Part shown: positions 15,674 to 25,396 of the stretch, piece after piece
How the letters are laid out: every line of letters starts with the position of its first letter
How positions within the stretch are numbered: position 1 is the stretch's first letter
Assembly: GCA_021737145.1 (NCBI GenBank)
Contig: JAIPEN010000004.1
Span: 1 to 64,000 of the forward strand
Source of the DNA: Desulfarculaceae bacterium
GTDB taxonomy: Bacteria; Desulfobacterota; Desulfarculia; Desulfarculales; Desulfarculaceae
Reading direction: 5' to 3'
DNA: 64,000 nt
Translations under genes and position numbers: made by a program
The notes under the pieces: generated by a model
Database searches by the model: none
The model's input: only the letters and a program-made list of their open reading frames with translations
What the model was told of the DNA's origin: nothing

Positions 15674-17134
15674 ATGGAACCGCATGAGCTGACCCTGGCC
15701 CAGGCCCTGGAGCTGCTGGCCAAAAAGGAAGTCTCCTCCGTGGAGCTGACCCAGGCCCTGCTGGCCCGCATGGAGGCCACCGAGCCCTCGGTGAACGCCT
15801 ATCTGACCACCACCCCGGAGCTCGCCCTGGAGCAGGCCCAAGCGGCCGACCAGGCCAGGGCCAAGGGCGAGGCGGGCCCCCTGTGCGGGGTGCCGGCCGG
15901 TCTCAAGGACGTGCTCTGCACCCAGGGGGTGCGCACCACCTGCGGCAGCAAGATCCTGGAAAATTTCGTGCCGCCCTTTGACGCCTTTTTGGTGGCCCGG
16001 CTCAAGCAGGCGGGCATGGTGCTCTTGGGCAAGCACAACATGGACGAGTTCGCCATGGGCTCCTCCACCGAGAACTCGGGCTTCGGCCCCAGCCACAACC
16101 CCTGGGACCTCGACGCCATCCCCGGCGGCTCCTCGGGCGGCACCGCGGCCAGCGTGGCCGCCGGCACCAGCCTGTTCTCGGTGGGCACCGATACCGGCGG
16201 CTCCATCCGCCAGCCCGCCTCCCACTGCGGGGTGGTGGGCATGAAGCCCACCTACGGCCGGGTGAGCCGTTTCGGCCTGGTGGCTTTCGCCTCCAGCCTG
16301 GATCAGGCCGGACCCATCACCCGCACCGTGGCCGACGCGGCCGCCGTGTTGCAGGTGATCGCCGGCCACGACCCGGCTGACTCCACCAGCGCGCCCCAGC
16401 CGGTGCCGGACTACTCCGCGGCCTTGGGGCGCGGGGTCAAGGGCCTGAAACTGGGAGTGCCGGCCGAGTTTTTCGTGGAGGGCCTGGACCAAGAAGTGGA
16501 ACAGAGCGTCAAGGCCGCCATGGCCGTTCTGGAGCAACAGGGAGCCGAGTTGGTCCCGATCAGCCTGCCCCACACCGACTACGCCCTGGCCGCCTACTAC
16601 ATCATCGCCCCGGCCGAGGCCTCCTCCAACCTGGCCCGCTACGACGGGGTCAAGTACGGCATGAGCGTGCGCCGCGAGGAGGCCGGGCTCCTGGACATGT
16701 ACCTGGACAGCCGCAGCCAGGGCTTCGGCGACGAGGTGATCCGCCGCATCATGCTGGGCACCTATGCCCTGAGCGCGGGCTATTATGACGCCTACTACGG
16801 CAAGGCGGGCCAGGTGCGCACCCTTATCCGGCGCGACTTTGACCAGGCCTTCGAGCAGGTGGACGCCATCGTGGGCCCGGTGACCCCCTCCCCGGCCTTC
16901 GGGCTGGGCCAGAAGGTGGACGACCCGCTGCAGATGTATCTGTCCGACGTGTTCACCCTGTCCACCAACCTGGCCGGTCTGCCCGGCATGAGCGTGCCCT
17001 GCGGCTTCTCGGCCAAGGGCCTGCCCATCGGGCTGCAGATCATCGCCCCCCACTTTGCCGAGGAGACCATTCTGGCCGTGGGCGCGGCCTATCAGGAGGC
17101 CACGGACCACCACCACAAGCGCCCCCCTCTCTAG
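15674..17134 (+). CDS. gatA: Aspartyl/glutamyl-tRNA amidotransferase subunit A
   Basis: A 486-residue amidase subunit that makes ammonia from glutamine or asparagine for tRNA transamidation. The Ser-cis-Ser-Lys triad is visible as Lys78 (AGLKDVL), cis-Ser153 in GGSSGGTAA and Ser177 in [10 protein letters not shown]. Full length. gatB is not downstream; a methyltransferase follows instead, so gatB must be elsewhere. Presence of GatCA together with a tRNA-Gln gene in the window is consistent with the indirect Gln-tRNA pathway, which needs GatB outside. Confidence 0.97.
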   Translation: MEPHELTLAQALELLAKKEVSSVELTQALLARMEATEPSVNAYLTTTPELALEQAQAADQARAKGEAGPLCGVPAGLKDVLCTQGVRTTCGSKILENFVPPFDAFLVARLKQAGMVLLGKHNMDEFAMGSSTENSGFGPSHNPWDLDAIPGGSSGGTAASVAAGTSLFSVGTDTGGSIRQPASHCGVVGMKPTYGRVSRFGLVAFASSLDQAGPITRTVADAAAVLQVIAGHDPADSTSAPQPVPDYSAALGRGVKGLKLGVPAEFFVEGLDQEVEQSVKAAMAVLEQQGAELVPISLPHTDYALAAYYIIAPAEASSNLARYDGVKYGMSVRREEAGLLDMYLDSRSQGFGDEVIRRIMLGTYALSAGYYDAYYGKAGQVRTLIRRDFDQAFEQVDAIVGPVTPSPAFGLGQKVDDPLQMYLSDVFTLSTNLAGLPGMSVPCGFSAKGLPIGLQIIAPHFAEETILAVGAAYQEATDHHHKRPPL

Positions 17135-17145
17135 GCGGCGCTGCC

Positions 17146-17841
17146 TTGGGCCCCCTGGAGCGCAGCCGATTCTACGATCAGGTGGCCGGGGTCTACGACC
17201 GCCAATACGCCTACACGCCCCGCCACAGCCTGCGCCAGGCAGCCTGGCTGGCCAGGCAGTGCCCGCCGGGGCGTCTGCTGGACCTGGGCTGCGGCACCGG
17301 CCGCATGCTGGCCCCCTTGGCCAAGGCGGGCTTCGCGCCCGTCGGCCTGGATTGCTCGCCGGCCATGCTGGCCCAGTGCCGCCAGGCCGGGGCCCCGGCC
17401 CTGGTGCAAGCCGACGCGGCCCAGGGCCTGCCTTTTGCGTCCCAGAGCTTTGCCGCGGTCATCAGCCTGCACGCCACCCTGATCCATCTGACCGCGCCCG
17501 GCGAGCTGGAGGCCGCCCTGGCCGAGGCCAAGCGGGTGCTCATGCCCCACGGCAGGCTGGTGGTGGAGTTGCCCCACCCGGCCAGCTTCCCCCCGGTGTG
17601 CGAACCCCGGGGTTGGCGGGATTATCAGAGCGGCATGAGCTGCCGGAACGTGGGGCGGGGCCTGGAGGAGATGCGCCTGGACGATTACCAGGAGCTAACC
17701 ACCCTGGTCAGGGTGCTGCGCCTGCCGGATGTGCAGCGCTTGTTTCAGGGCTGGCGGCGGGTGGAGGTGCACCCCGGTTTCAGGGGCGGCAAGTTCCGGT
17801 TAGATAAGGGTGAGGTGATAGTGGTGCTGGCCGAGAAATAA
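17146..17841 (+). CDS. Class I SAM-dependent methyltransferase
   Basis: A 231-residue protein with SAM-binding motif I LLDLGCGTGRML, motif II GLDCSPAML and acidic motif QADAAQGLPF. This is the Methyltransf_11/25-type fold used on small molecules, quinones, lipids or proteins; the acceptor is unknown. The start is a TTG 11 bases after the gatA stop; no ATG lies near the conserved SRFYDQVAGVYD opening. It is the last gene of the plus-strand run before convergent genes. Confidence 0.8.
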   Translation: MGPLERSRFYDQVAGVYDRQYAYTPRHSLRQAAWLARQCPPGRLLDLGCGTGRMLAPLAKAGFAPVGLDCSPAMLAQCRQAGAPALVQADAAQGLPFASQSFAAVISLHATLIHLTAPGELEAALAEAKRVLMPHGRLVVELPHPASFPPVCEPRGWRDYQSGMSCRNVGRGLEEMRLDDYQELTTLVRVLRLPDVQRLFQGWRRVEVHPGFRGGKFRLDKGEVIVVLAEK

Positions 17842-18005
17842 CAGCGGCTGCGCTCCTGCCTCAAAGTAGGGCCGCCGACACCTCCGGCTGTAGCTTGCCG
17901 CCGCCTGGCTGTGCCGCTGGCCGTGGCTCACCCCGACACCAGCCAATCCTTTTTCCAGACCCCTTGCAAAATAAGGCTCGGATGTACTGGGGCGCGACGG
18001 CCGCC

Positions 18006-19352
18006 TTAGCTGATCCCGTATTTTTTCAGTTTATAGGCTAGATTCGATTTGGTGAGCCCCAGGGCCTCGGCCGCGTGGGCGGCCACGCCGTCGGCCTGTT
18101 TCAGGGCCTGAAGGATCATGCGCTGCTCCAAATCCTCCAGGGCCTCGTTGAGGCTCGCGCCGGGCAAAGGCGCGGCGTCCGCACCCGGGTCAGCCGTGGG
18201 ACGCATCTCCAGAGGCAGGTCGGACGGGGTGATCCGGCCGCCGGCCAGGATCACCGCCCGCTCGATGGCGTTTTCCAGCTCGCGCACGTTGCCCGGCCAG
18301 GGGTGTTGGTAGATCACCTCCATGGCCTCTTGGGAGACCTCGGGCGCGGTGCGGCCCACCTCGGCGGCGTACTTGTTTACAAAGTGGGCCACCAGGGCGG
18401 GAAGGTCTTCCTTGCGCTTGCTCAGGGGCGGCAGTTCTATGCGCACCACGTTGAGGCGGTAGAACAGGTCTTCGCGGAAGCTGCCCTCCTCCACGGCCAC
18501 GGCCAGGTCGCGGTTGGTGGCGGCCACGATGCGCACGTCCACCTTGATGGGCTGGTTGCCCCCCACCCGCTCGAAGGTGCGCTCTTGCAACACGCGCAAG
18601 AGCTTCACCTGCAAGGCCGAGCCCATCTCGCCCACCTCGTCCAGGAACAGGGTGCCGCCGTGGGCCACCTCGAAACGGCCCTTGCGCCGGGTGCTGGCCC
18701 CGGTGAAGGATCCCTTCTCGTGGCCGAACAGCTCGCTTTCCAAAAGGGTCTCGGTCAGGGCCATGCAGTTCACCGCCACGAAAGGCTCCTCGGCCCGGGG
18801 GGAGCGGACGTGGATGGCCCGGGCGATCAGCTCCTTGCCCGTGCCGCTTTCGCCGGTCAAGAGCACCGTGGCCCGGGTGGCGGCCACCTTGTCGATGAGC
18901 TCATAGACCTCGCGCATGGCCTTGCTGTCGCCGATGATCTCGCCGAAGCCTTTTAGCTCCTCTTTGAGCAAGCGGTTTTGGGCCAGCAGGCGGCGCATCT
19001 TCAGGGCCTTTTGCACCGTCAGGAGCAACTCGGTGTTCTCAAAAGGCTTGGAAATGTAGTCCACCGCCCCGGCCTTCATGGCCTCCACCGCGTTTTCCAC
19101 CGTTCCGTAGGCGGTCATCACGATGATCAGCACGTCAGGGAAGCGCTCCTTGAGACGCCGTATAAGCTCCACTCCGGTCATGGAGGGCATGCGCATGTCG
19201 GTGATGACCAAGTCCGGCTCGTCCTCGGCGGCCTGGGCCAGGGCCTGGGCGCCCCCATTGGCGGTGAACACCTCGTAGCCGCTCTCGGCCAGCAGGGCCT
19301 GAAGCACCACCAGGTAGTTCTTCTCGTCGTCGACTATGAGGATGCGTTCCAC
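18006..19352 (-). CDS. NtrC-family sigma-54-dependent response regulator
   Basis: A 448-residue regulator: receiver (Asp52, Lys102), AAA+ domain with Walker A GESGTGKE (167-174), GSFTGA loop (214-219), ATNRD and a Fis-type helix-turn-helix at the C-terminus ([15 protein letters not shown]). It starts 26 bases after the stop of the histidine kinase gene and forms a two-component pair with it. Together they follow pgi. No -24/-12 site was found beside this operon, so its targets are probably elsewhere. Confidence 0.93.
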   Translation of the reverse strand: MERILIVDDEKNYLVVLQALLAESGYEVFTANGGAQALAQAAEDEPDLVITDMRMPSMTGVELIRRLKERFPDVLIIVMTAYGTVENAVEAMKAGAVDYISKPFENTELLLTVQKALKMRRLLAQNRLLKEELKGFGEIIGDSKAMREVYELIDKVAATRATVLLTGESGTGKELIARAIHVRSPRAEEPFVAVNCMALTETLLESELFGHEKGSFTGASTRRKGRFEVAHGGTLFLDEVGEMGSALQVKLLRVLQERTFERVGGNQPIKVDVRIVAATNRDLAVAVEEGSFREDLFYRLNVVRIELPPLSKRKEDLPALVAHFVNKYAAEVGRTAPEVSQEAMEVIYQHPWPGNVRELENAIERAVILAGGRITPSDLPLEMRPTADPGADAAPLPGASLNEALEDLEQRMILQALKQADGVAAHAAEALGLTKSNLAYKLKKYGIS

Positions 19353-19378
19353 TTGGGCTTATCCGCCTCCGCCGCTCT

Positions 19379-20830
19379 CTAGGCCTCGCCGGCCAGGGGC
19401 AGCAGCACATTGACCTGGGCCCCGCCGCCGGAAGTGTTGCCCACCTCCACCAGGCCCCGGTGGCTGGCAAGTATGTTGCTCACGATGGACAACCCCAGGC
19501 CGGTGCCCTTCTCCTTGGTGGTGAAGAAGGGGTCCAGCAGACGGCCGGTGGCCTCGGGGTCGAAGCCGGGCCCGGTGTCGCTCACCGTGACCTGCACGAA
19601 CTGGTGGCCGCTGCGCTCCACGCTCTGGGTGCTGATGCTCAGCTTGCCGCCGTTTTCCATGGCCTGCAGGGCGTTGTTGAAAATATTCAAAAAGGCCCGG
19701 TAAAGCAAGTCCGGGTCGCCCAGGGCCAAGGCGCTCGGCTGCTGGTAGTCCCGGTCCACGATGATGCCCAGGCGCTGGGTCTCGCGCTCCAAGAACTCCA
19801 GGTTGCGCTCCAAGACCCGCTCCACGGCCAGGGGCTCCAGACGGGGCTGTTGCGGCCGGGCGAAATCCAAAAACTCGGTGACGATCTGGTTCAGCCTGGT
19901 GCTCTCCTCCACGATGACCCCGGCCAGGGGCTTGGAGGAGTCCTCCACCCGGCTGCCCAGCAACTCGGCGGTGGAGCGCACGATGCCCAGGGGGTTGCGT
20001 ATCTCATGGGCCACGCCGGCGATCATGCGGCCCAGGGAGGCCAGGCGCTCGGCCTGGTTGAGCTGCTCCTCCAGGCGTGCCTGCTCCGCCGCGCGGCGGC
20101 CCATGATGCGCTGGCCCCGGATGACGATGGAACGCAGGATCACGAACAGCAAGGCCATCATCACCAGCAGGGTGGCCAGGATCAACAGCTGGTTGTACCA
20201 GACCTCCTGAAAGTCCTGGGACAGGTCCAGGGTGATCTCGAACACCGCCCGGGGCGGCCCCAGCTCGGCGGTGCGGCGGCGCTCGTCCCGCAGGGGGATG
20301 AAGGTCTTGAGCACCCGCTGCCCCCCGCCGGCCTGGAAAAAGTCCGGGGCCGGCTCGATGACGCTGACCGCCCCGCCGGCCACCGCGCCCTGGTAGGCGG
20401 CCCCCTCATCGCTCACCCGCCCGATGTAGTCGGGCTGGGTGGAGTAGATGATGTTGCCCTCCAGGTCCAGGATGTTGACCTTGAGCACGTGCAATGAGTG
20501 GATGGTGTTCTTGACCACCGCGTCCAGCAAGGTGAACTGCTCGGGCTGGCCCACGTTGATGCCGCCGTGGTTGGTGATGGTGGGCACCACGAAGCGGGTC
20601 ATCACCTGGTGGTTGAGGTTTTCGGCCAAAAGCAGGGCGTACTGCTCCCGCTTTTGCAGAAACAGCTCCGAGGCCCGGCGGCTGACCGCCGTGGAGATGA
20701 GCAGGCTGAACAGCAGAATGATGATCAGGCTGGTGACCGAAAAATACTTGACCAGTTGGAAGGGCTTGGCAGCCTCGCTCTGGCTGAACTGCCCCGGCGG
20801 GGGCAGCGCGGCGGCATTGGGGTTGCTCAA
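19379..20830 (-). CDS. Membrane sensor histidine kinase
   Basis: A 483-residue kinase with transmembrane segments at about 31-50 and 213-236 enclosing a 160-residue periplasmic sensor region (a LDLEGNIIYST stretch is Cache-like). HisKA has His275 (AHEIRNPLGIV), and HATPase_c shows NIFNNALQAM, VSDTGPGF and GTGLGLSIV. The downstream gene is its NtrC-type regulator. It begins 9 bases after the pgi stop codon, an unusual link between a glycolytic gene and a two-component pair. Confidence 0.92.
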   Translation of the reverse strand: MSNPNAAALPPPGQFSQSEAAKPFQLVKYFSVTSLIIILLFSLLISTAVSRRASELFLQKREQYALLLAENLNHQVMTRFVVPTITNHGGINVGQPEQFTLLDAVVKNTIHSLHVLKVNILDLEGNIIYSTQPDYIGRVSDEGAAYQGAVAGGAVSVIEPAPDFFQAGGGQRVLKTFIPLRDERRRTAELGPPRAVFEITLDLSQDFQEVWYNQLLILATLLVMMALLFVILRSIVIRGQRIMGRRAAEQARLEEQLNQAERLASLGRMIAGVAHEIRNPLGIVRSTAELLGSRVEDSSKPLAGVIVEESTRLNQIVTEFLDFARPQQPRLEPLAVERVLERNLEFLERETQRLGIIVDRDYQQPSALALGDPDLLYRAFLNIFNNALQAMENGGKLSISTQSVERSGHQFVQVTVSDTGPGFDPEATGRLLDPFFTTKEKGTGLGLSIVSNILASHRGLVEVGNTSGGGAQVNVLLPLAGEA

Positions 20831-20839
20831 GCCTTCCCC

Positions 20840-22237
20840 CTACACCAAGAACTCGTCGCCCGCGTCCAGGGCCTTCATGCGCTCTGCCTGCTCCTCGAAG
20901 CCCTTGCGGCCCATCAGGCCGTAGGAGAGCTGCTTGGAAAGCTCCACCCCGGGCTGATCCAGGGGATTGATGTCCAGCAGGCCGCCGGCCATCACCGTGG
21001 CCAGCTCCAGCATGTAGATCACCTCGCCCAGGGTTTCGGGGCTCACCGCGGGCAGGCGCAGGCTGTAGGAGGGGCGTCCCTCGCTGGCCAGGGCCGCGGC
21101 CGTGGCCCGGCTCTCGGCGTGCACCAGCTCGGCCAGGGAGCGCCCGCCCAGATAGCTCAGGGCGTCGATTTTGGGATAAAGCTCCGGGATCACCAGGTCG
21201 CGGCCGTAGTTGTCCAGGGTGAGGAACATGACCAGCTTGTCCTCGGGGCCTTCCATGTAGAGCTGGAGCTGGCTGTGCTGGTCCGTGGCCCCCACCGCCG
21301 CGGCCGGGGTCTGGCCCACATGCACCTTTTCGCCGCTCAGGGAGTCGGCCTTGCCCAGGGATTCGGCCCAAAGCTGGGCGAACCATTGCGCCAGGCCGAA
21401 CAGGTCGGTGGCATAGGGCATCATCACCAGGATGTTGCGCCCCTGGCGGTAAAAGCTCACGTTGAGCGCGGCGATGAGGTAGGCCGGGTTTTTCATCAGG
21501 TCCGGGCTGGTGCAATCGGCGGCCATGGCCGCGGCCCCGGCCAGCAGGGCGGACACGTCATGGCCCGCGCAGGCCAGGGGCAGCAAGCCCACCGGGCTGA
21601 GCACCGAGTAGCGCCCGCCCACGTTGGGCGGCACGTTGAGGATGGCCACGGGCTCGTCCTCGGCGATGAGCCTGAGGTTGCCCTTTTGGGGGTCGGTGAT
21701 GAACACCAGGCGCCTGAGCGCCTCTTCCTTGTCCAGGCGGCGCTCCAACAGCTCCTTGACGATTAAGAACTGGGACATGGTCTCGGCGGTGGAGCCGCTC
21801 TTGCTGATCACGCAGAAGGCGGTGCGCTCCAGGTCCACCTGGTCCAGCACCGCGCCGAAGAAGCGCGGGTCGCTGTTGTCGGCCACGAACACCCGCATGC
21901 CGTCCGGGCCCGGCGGCAGGGCGTGACGCATGGCGCCCTTGAGGGCCATGTCCACCGCGGTGGTGCCCAGGGCGCTGCCCCCGATGCCCAGCACCACCAA
22001 CTCGTCGGCGATGGAGCGCATGCGGGCCGCCTGCTCCAGAACCTGGTCCAAGACCTCGTCCTGGCCGGGCAGGTCCATGAAGCCCAGCTCGCCGGCGGCA
22101 TGCTGCTCGTTGATTCTCAGATGCACAGCCTCCACCGCCGGAGCCAGCTCTTTGAGCTGGGCCGAGGTGACCCCCCGCGGGCCGATTATCTCGTCCCGGC
22201 AGTAGGCGTAATCCAGTTTGACACCACGCTTGGCCAT
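20840..22237 (-). CDS. pgi: Glucose-6-phosphate isomerase
   Basis: A 465-residue enzyme interconverting glucose 6-phosphate and fructose 6-phosphate. Recognisable blocks are VLGIGGSALGTTAV, ISKSGSTAETM (sugar-phosphate loop), GGRYSVLSPVGLLP, and ATDQHSQLQLYMEGP with the catalytic His. The start at 22237 (MAKRGVKLDY) follows AAAGGGA; the frame continues upstream but without conserved sequence. A good promoter lies 74-102 bases ahead. It leads a three-gene operon with a histidine kinase and a sigma-54 activator. Confidence 0.95.
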   Translation of the reverse strand: MAKRGVKLDYAYCRDEIIGPRGVTSAQLKELAPAVEAVHLRINEQHAAGELGFMDLPGQDEVLDQVLEQAARMRSIADELVVLGIGGSALGTTAVDMALKGAMRHALPPGPDGMRVFVADNSDPRFFGAVLDQVDLERTAFCVISKSGSTAETMSQFLIVKELLERRLDKEEALRRLVFITDPQKGNLRLIAEDEPVAILNVPPNVGGRYSVLSPVGLLPLACAGHDVSALLAGAAAMAADCTSPDLMKNPAYLIAALNVSFYRQGRNILVMMPYATDLFGLAQWFAQLWAESLGKADSLSGEKVHVGQTPAAAVGATDQHSQLQLYMEGPEDKLVMFLTLDNYGRDLVIPELYPKIDALSYLGGRSLAELVHAESRATAAALASEGRPSYSLRLPAVSPETLGEVIYMLELATVMAGGLLDINPLDQPGVELSKQLSYGLMGRKGFEEQAERMKALDAGDEFLV

Positions 22238-22310
22238 GTGGAATATCCCTTTCCGCTCCCTGGGGCCGTGGCCGCCGGGAGACGGCTTTTCCTCGTTAAA
22301 GGCTGAGATG

Positions 22311-22339
22311 ATTATACGTTGTGGCCACCGCCCCCTCAA
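22311..22339 (-). promoter_or_regulatory. Sigma-70-type promoter of the pgi operon
   Basis: On the minus strand TTGAGG (22339-22334), 17 bases, then a perfect TATAAT (22316-22311). The leader to the pgi ATG is about 70 bases. Confidence 0.7.
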
Positions 22340-22351
22340 GGCCAGATAGAT

Positions 22352-22380
22352 TTGACAAACCCGAGCAAACGAGCTATGTA
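22352..22380 (+). promoter_or_regulatory. Sigma-70-type promoter of the small unknown gene
   Basis: A perfect TTGACA (22352-22357) is followed after 17 bases by TATGTA; TGTAAT at 19 bases is an alternative -10. It is back to back with the pgi promoter. Confidence 0.55.
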
Positions 22381-22445
22381 ATTGTCTCAATCACAAGTTG
22401 ATTGCCAGCAGATTCCAACCGTTATTCCCGAGGCTGGAGGTTCGC

Positions 22446-22691
22446 GTGCGGGATATGCTAGATCATCTGGCGGACCAGATTCTTGACATGGACGCCAACG
22501 ACCTCAACGAATTCCTGCCCGAAATGCAAGCCCGCATGGATGACTGCGACAACACCCAGGAGTGGGAACGCTCGGTCATCATCTTTTTCCTGATCAATGC
22601 GGTGCGCTTCAAGTGTTCCATGGCCAGCAAGCACGCCCAGAAGAACTGTCCCGAGGAAGTGGGCCGTCCCCGCTTGCGGGTGGTGAAATAG
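22446..22691 (+). CDS. Small conserved-looking hypothetical protein
   Basis: An 81-residue, mostly helical, soluble protein with an acidic N-terminal half (MLDHLADQILDMDANDLNEFLPEM), a hydrophobic core stretch IIFFLINAVRF and a basic tail. GTG at 22446 is chosen because GGAGG lies five bases upstream; the ATG at 22455 is possible. Not recognised. It has its own promoter, diverges from pgi, and converges with rarA with one base between stop codons. Confidence 0.6.
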   Translation: MRDMLDHLADQILDMDANDLNEFLPEMQARMDDCDNTQEWERSVIIFFLINAVRFKCSMASKHAQKNCPEEVGRPRLRVVK

Positions 22692-22692
22692 G

Positions 22693-24045
22693 CTAGCTTC
22701 TTTCCTTTTGGGACGCAAGGCGGGCTTTGGCCTGCCTTATCTTTTCCAGACGCTCCTTTAAAAACTTTTCCCGTCCCCGCCCGGTGGGGCGGTAGTAGCG
22801 CCGCCCCCGCAGGCGTTCGGGCAAAAATTCCTGGGCCACCACCGCGTCCTCGAAGTCGTGGGGATATTGGTAGTCCTTGCCGTAGCCCAGGTCTTTCATC
22901 AGACGTGTGGAGGGATTGCGTATGTGGATGGGCACCTCCAGGGGGCCCAGCTCGCGGGCGTCGGCCTTGGCCGCGCTAAAGGCGGTGTACAGGGCGTTGG
23001 TCTTGGGAGCCATGGCCAGGTAGACCACCGCCTGGGCAATGGGCAGATCACCCTCGGGCAGGCCCATGAGGTCATAGGCCCTAAGCGCGGCCATGACCTG
23101 GTTCAGGGCATAGGGGTCGGCCAGGCCCACGTCCTCGCAGGCGAAGTTGCTCAACCGCCGCAGGATGTAATGGGGATCCTCGCCCGCCTCGAGCATCCGG
23201 GCCAGCCAATACAAGGCCGCGTCCGGGTCCGAGCCCCTGAGCGACTTGTGCAGGGCGCTGATGAGGTTGTAGTGCTCATCGCCGGCCTTGTCGTAGCGCA
23301 GGGCCTTTTGGCCCACCGCCTCCTCGGCCAGCTCCAGGCTGATCAGCTTGCCTCCGCCCTGCCCCAGGGGCGCGGCCTGGGCCGCCACTTCCAAGGCCAC
23401 CAGCAGCCGCCGGGCGTCGCCAAAGGCGGCGTTGGTCAGGTGCTCGGCCGCCTCGGGAGTCACCTCGATTCCCAGGCCCCCCAGGCCACGTTCCTGGTCG
23501 CCAAGGGCCCGGGCCAGGATGTTCTCCAGCTCGGCCTGGCCCAGGGGATGCAGGACCATTACCCGCAGGCGGGAAAGCAGGGCCGGAATCACCTCGAAGC
23601 TGGGGTTTTCGGTGGTGGCCCCCAACAGGGTGACCACCCCGGACTCCACGTGGGGCAAAAAGGCGTCCTGCTGGGCCTTGTTGAAGCGGTGGATCTCGTC
23701 CACGAACAGCACGGTGAGCCGCCCGTCCCGCAGGCGGTCACGGGCCGCGGCCACCTCGCGGCGCACCTCGGCCACGCCGGAGAGCACCGCCGAAAACTCG
23801 CTGAAGTGGGCATCCCAGGAGCGGGCCAGCAAGCGGGCCAGGGTGGTCTTGCCCGTGCCCGGCGGTCCCCACAGGATCATGGAGGCGGGCTGCTCCTGCT
23901 CCATCAATTTGCGCAGCGGCTTGCCCGGTCCCATCAGGTGTTCCTGGCCGGCGAACTCCTCCGGGGCCAGGGGCCTGAGGCGTTCGGCCAGGGGGGCGTT
24001 GGCCGGCGGGGTGCGCTCGGGCTCGGGCTCGCGGAACAGGCTCAT
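22693..24045 (-). CDS. rarA: Replication-associated recombination protein A (MgsA/RarA)
   Basis: A 450-residue AAA+ ATPase of the clamp-loader group that acts at stalled replication forks with single-strand binding protein. Walker A GPPGTGKT is at 60-67, Walker B LFVDEIHRFN, sensor 1 LLGATTENPSF, and the C-terminal tetramerisation region with RYYRPTGRG is present. The start at 24045 overlaps the stop of the patatin gene as ATGA, so translation is coupled; the open frame further upstream is not conserved. Confidence 0.94.
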   Translation of the reverse strand: MSLFREPEPERTPPANAPLAERLRPLAPEEFAGQEHLMGPGKPLRKLMEQEQPASMILWGPPGTGKTTLARLLARSWDAHFSEFSAVLSGVAEVRREVAAARDRLRDGRLTVLFVDEIHRFNKAQQDAFLPHVESGVVTLLGATTENPSFEVIPALLSRLRVMVLHPLGQAELENILARALGDQERGLGGLGIEVTPEAAEHLTNAAFGDARRLLVALEVAAQAAPLGQGGGKLISLELAEEAVGQKALRYDKAGDEHYNLISALHKSLRGSDPDAALYWLARMLEAGEDPHYILRRLSNFACEDVGLADPYALNQVMAALRAYDLMGLPEGDLPIAQAVVYLAMAPKTNALYTAFSAAKADARELGPLEVPIHIRNPSTRLMKDLGYGKDYQYPHDFEDAVVAQEFLPERLRGRRYYRPTGRGREKFLKERLEKIRQAKARLASQKERS

Positions 24046-24968
24046 CGCCCCGCCCTTTCGCCCCGCAGCAGACGCTTCCACCAGGGCGCGGCCGGCTTGA
24101 GCAGCGCGTCCAGACGCTGCCAGGCCTCCTCGCCCGCGACGCGGCCCTGGTCCATGATCCAACCGGCCCGGCCGAAGTCGGCCCAATGCACGTCGCCCAG
24201 GGCGGGCTGCAAGGCCAGATCAGCCTGTTCGCTGAGCAGTTGGGCCAGGTGATAGCCCTGTATCTCGGTGGCTCGCAAATAATACTCCATGGCCTGGCTC
24301 GGCAGGTCGTTCACCGCCACGTTGCGGTCCACGTTCACCGCCACCACCGGGCCCTGGCCCCGTTGGCGGGCGAAGTTGGTGGGCACCAGGCACACCGCCC
24401 CGCCATCGATGAGGTAGCGTCCCTCCACCTCCACCGGCTCGGCCACGCCGGGCACCGAGCAAGAGGCCTGCACCGCCCGCCTGAGGTCGCCGTGGTCCAG
24501 CATCACCGGCTCGCCTTTGATAATATCGGTGGCCACGGCGGCAAAGGGTATGCGCGCGTCTTCAATCTTGGCGGGCGGCAGGAAAAAACGCACCATCTCG
24601 TAAAAGAAATCAGCTCCCAGCAGGGCCCGGTCCAGGAAAAATGATTTTACCAGCAGGCCCTGGCAGAACAGGCGGGTGACCCGGTCGGCCAGGCCGTGGC
24701 AAGTCGCCTCGCCGCTGGAGCGCATGGCCTGCAAGCGGGGATGGCGGGCCAGTTCGGTTTCCGCGAACTGCAACACCTTCTCGCGCATCTTGGCCGTGGA
24801 GTAGCCCAGGGCGTATCCCGCCCCGGCCACCGCTCCGGCGCTGACCCCCACGATGCTCCCAATGGACACATTGTGGGCCTCCAGGGCCTCGATGACCCCC
24901 ACGTGGGCAAAGCCGCGCGCCCCTCCTCCGCCCAGGGCCAGGCTGATTCCCGGTTTTTGTTCAGCCAT
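24042..24968 (-). CDS. Patatin-like phospholipase, RssA-like
   Basis: A 308-residue serine hydrolase with oxyanion loop GGGGARGFAH (residues 13-22), nucleophile elbow GVSAG (Ser43) and the catalytic Asp in YLIDGGAV. Bacterial RssA-like patatins are cytoplasmic or membrane-associated acyl hydrolases with mostly unknown lipid substrates. It is co-translated with rarA through an ATGA overlap. A second, divergent patatin lies at 38872-39759. Confidence 0.88.
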   Translation of the reverse strand: MAEQKPGISLALGGGGARGFAHVGVIEALEAHNVSIGSIVGVSAGAVAGAGYALGYSTAKMREKVLQFAETELARHPRLQAMRSSGEATCHGLADRVTRLFCQGLLVKSFFLDRALLGADFFYEMVRFFLPPAKIEDARIPFAAVATDIIKGEPVMLDHGDLRRAVQASCSVPGVAEPVEVEGRYLIDGGAVCLVPTNFARQRGQGPVVAVNVDRNVAVNDLPSQAMEYYLRATEIQGYHLAQLLSEQADLALQPALGDVHWADFGRAGWIMDQGRVAGEEAWQRLDALLKPAAPWWKRLLRGERAGR

Positions 24969-24997
24969 TAATAATCTTCGCCCCCTTCATTAAACCC

Positions 24998-25026
24998 TTT
25001 ACAGATTCCTGGGGTTTGGCTATATT
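24998..25026 (+). promoter_or_regulatory. Sigma-70-type promoter of rpsU
   Basis: TTTACA (24998-25003), 17 bases, TATATT (25021-25026). The predicted start near 25033 leaves a leader of about 55 bases. Confidence 0.7.
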
Positions 25027-25087
25027 TACCAACTGTTTCCGTCCAGGGGGGCGGATGCGTTTTATAACCAACTTAATGTTATAGAGG

Positions 25088-25303
25088 GTGGTGATTGCTG
25101 TGCAAGTCCAGGTAGTGGACAACAACGTCGAAAAGGCCATCAAGGTCCTCAAGCGCAAGCTGACCAAGGAAGGCGTTTTCCGCCAGCTAAAGGAAAAACG
25201 CTGGCACGAGAAACCTTCTGACATGCGCCGGCGCAAGGAGCGTCAGGCCCGTCGCCGCCTGCGGCGTCAGATCGCCCGGGCCCGGGCCCGCACCACGCGC
25301 TAG
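25088..25303 (+). CDS. rpsU: 30S ribosomal protein S21
   Basis: A strongly basic protein of up to 71 residues with the S21 core VDNNVEKAIKVLKRKL, the FRQLKEKRWHEKPSDMRRRK middle and an Arg-rich C-terminus. S21 joins the small subunit platform and helps base pairing with the Shine-Dalgarno region. Three GTG codons in a row of 13 bases (25088, 25091, 25100) could be the start; 25100 gives VQVQVVDNN and also fits the family. It stands alone with its own promoter and double terminator. Confidence 0.95.
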   Translation: MVIAVQVQVVDNNVEKAIKVLKRKLTKEGVFRQLKEKRWHEKPSDMRRRKERQARRRLRRQIARARARTTR

Positions 25304-25323
25304 GCTCCTTTTCGACCTTTGCC

Positions 25324-25393
25324 AAGCGGCCGCTCCCCCTGCGCGGGGCGGCCGCTTCGTCGTGCCCGCGCTTTGACGCGGGTTCTTTTTTTT
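25324..25393 (+). terminator. Double hairpin terminator after rpsU
   Basis: AAGCGGCCGC pairs with GCGGCCGCTT (25324-25357), followed by a second hairpin CCCGCG-CTTTGA-CGCGGG (25365-25382) and TTCTTTTTTTT. It also separates rpsU from the convergent LysE gene. Confidence 0.85.
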
Positions 25394-25396
25394 CGC

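Noticed and set aside
24042-24968. Patatin as a CBASS effector
   Set aside because: No cyclase, CapV-like regulator or accessory genes adjoin; the neighbours are rarA and rpsU.
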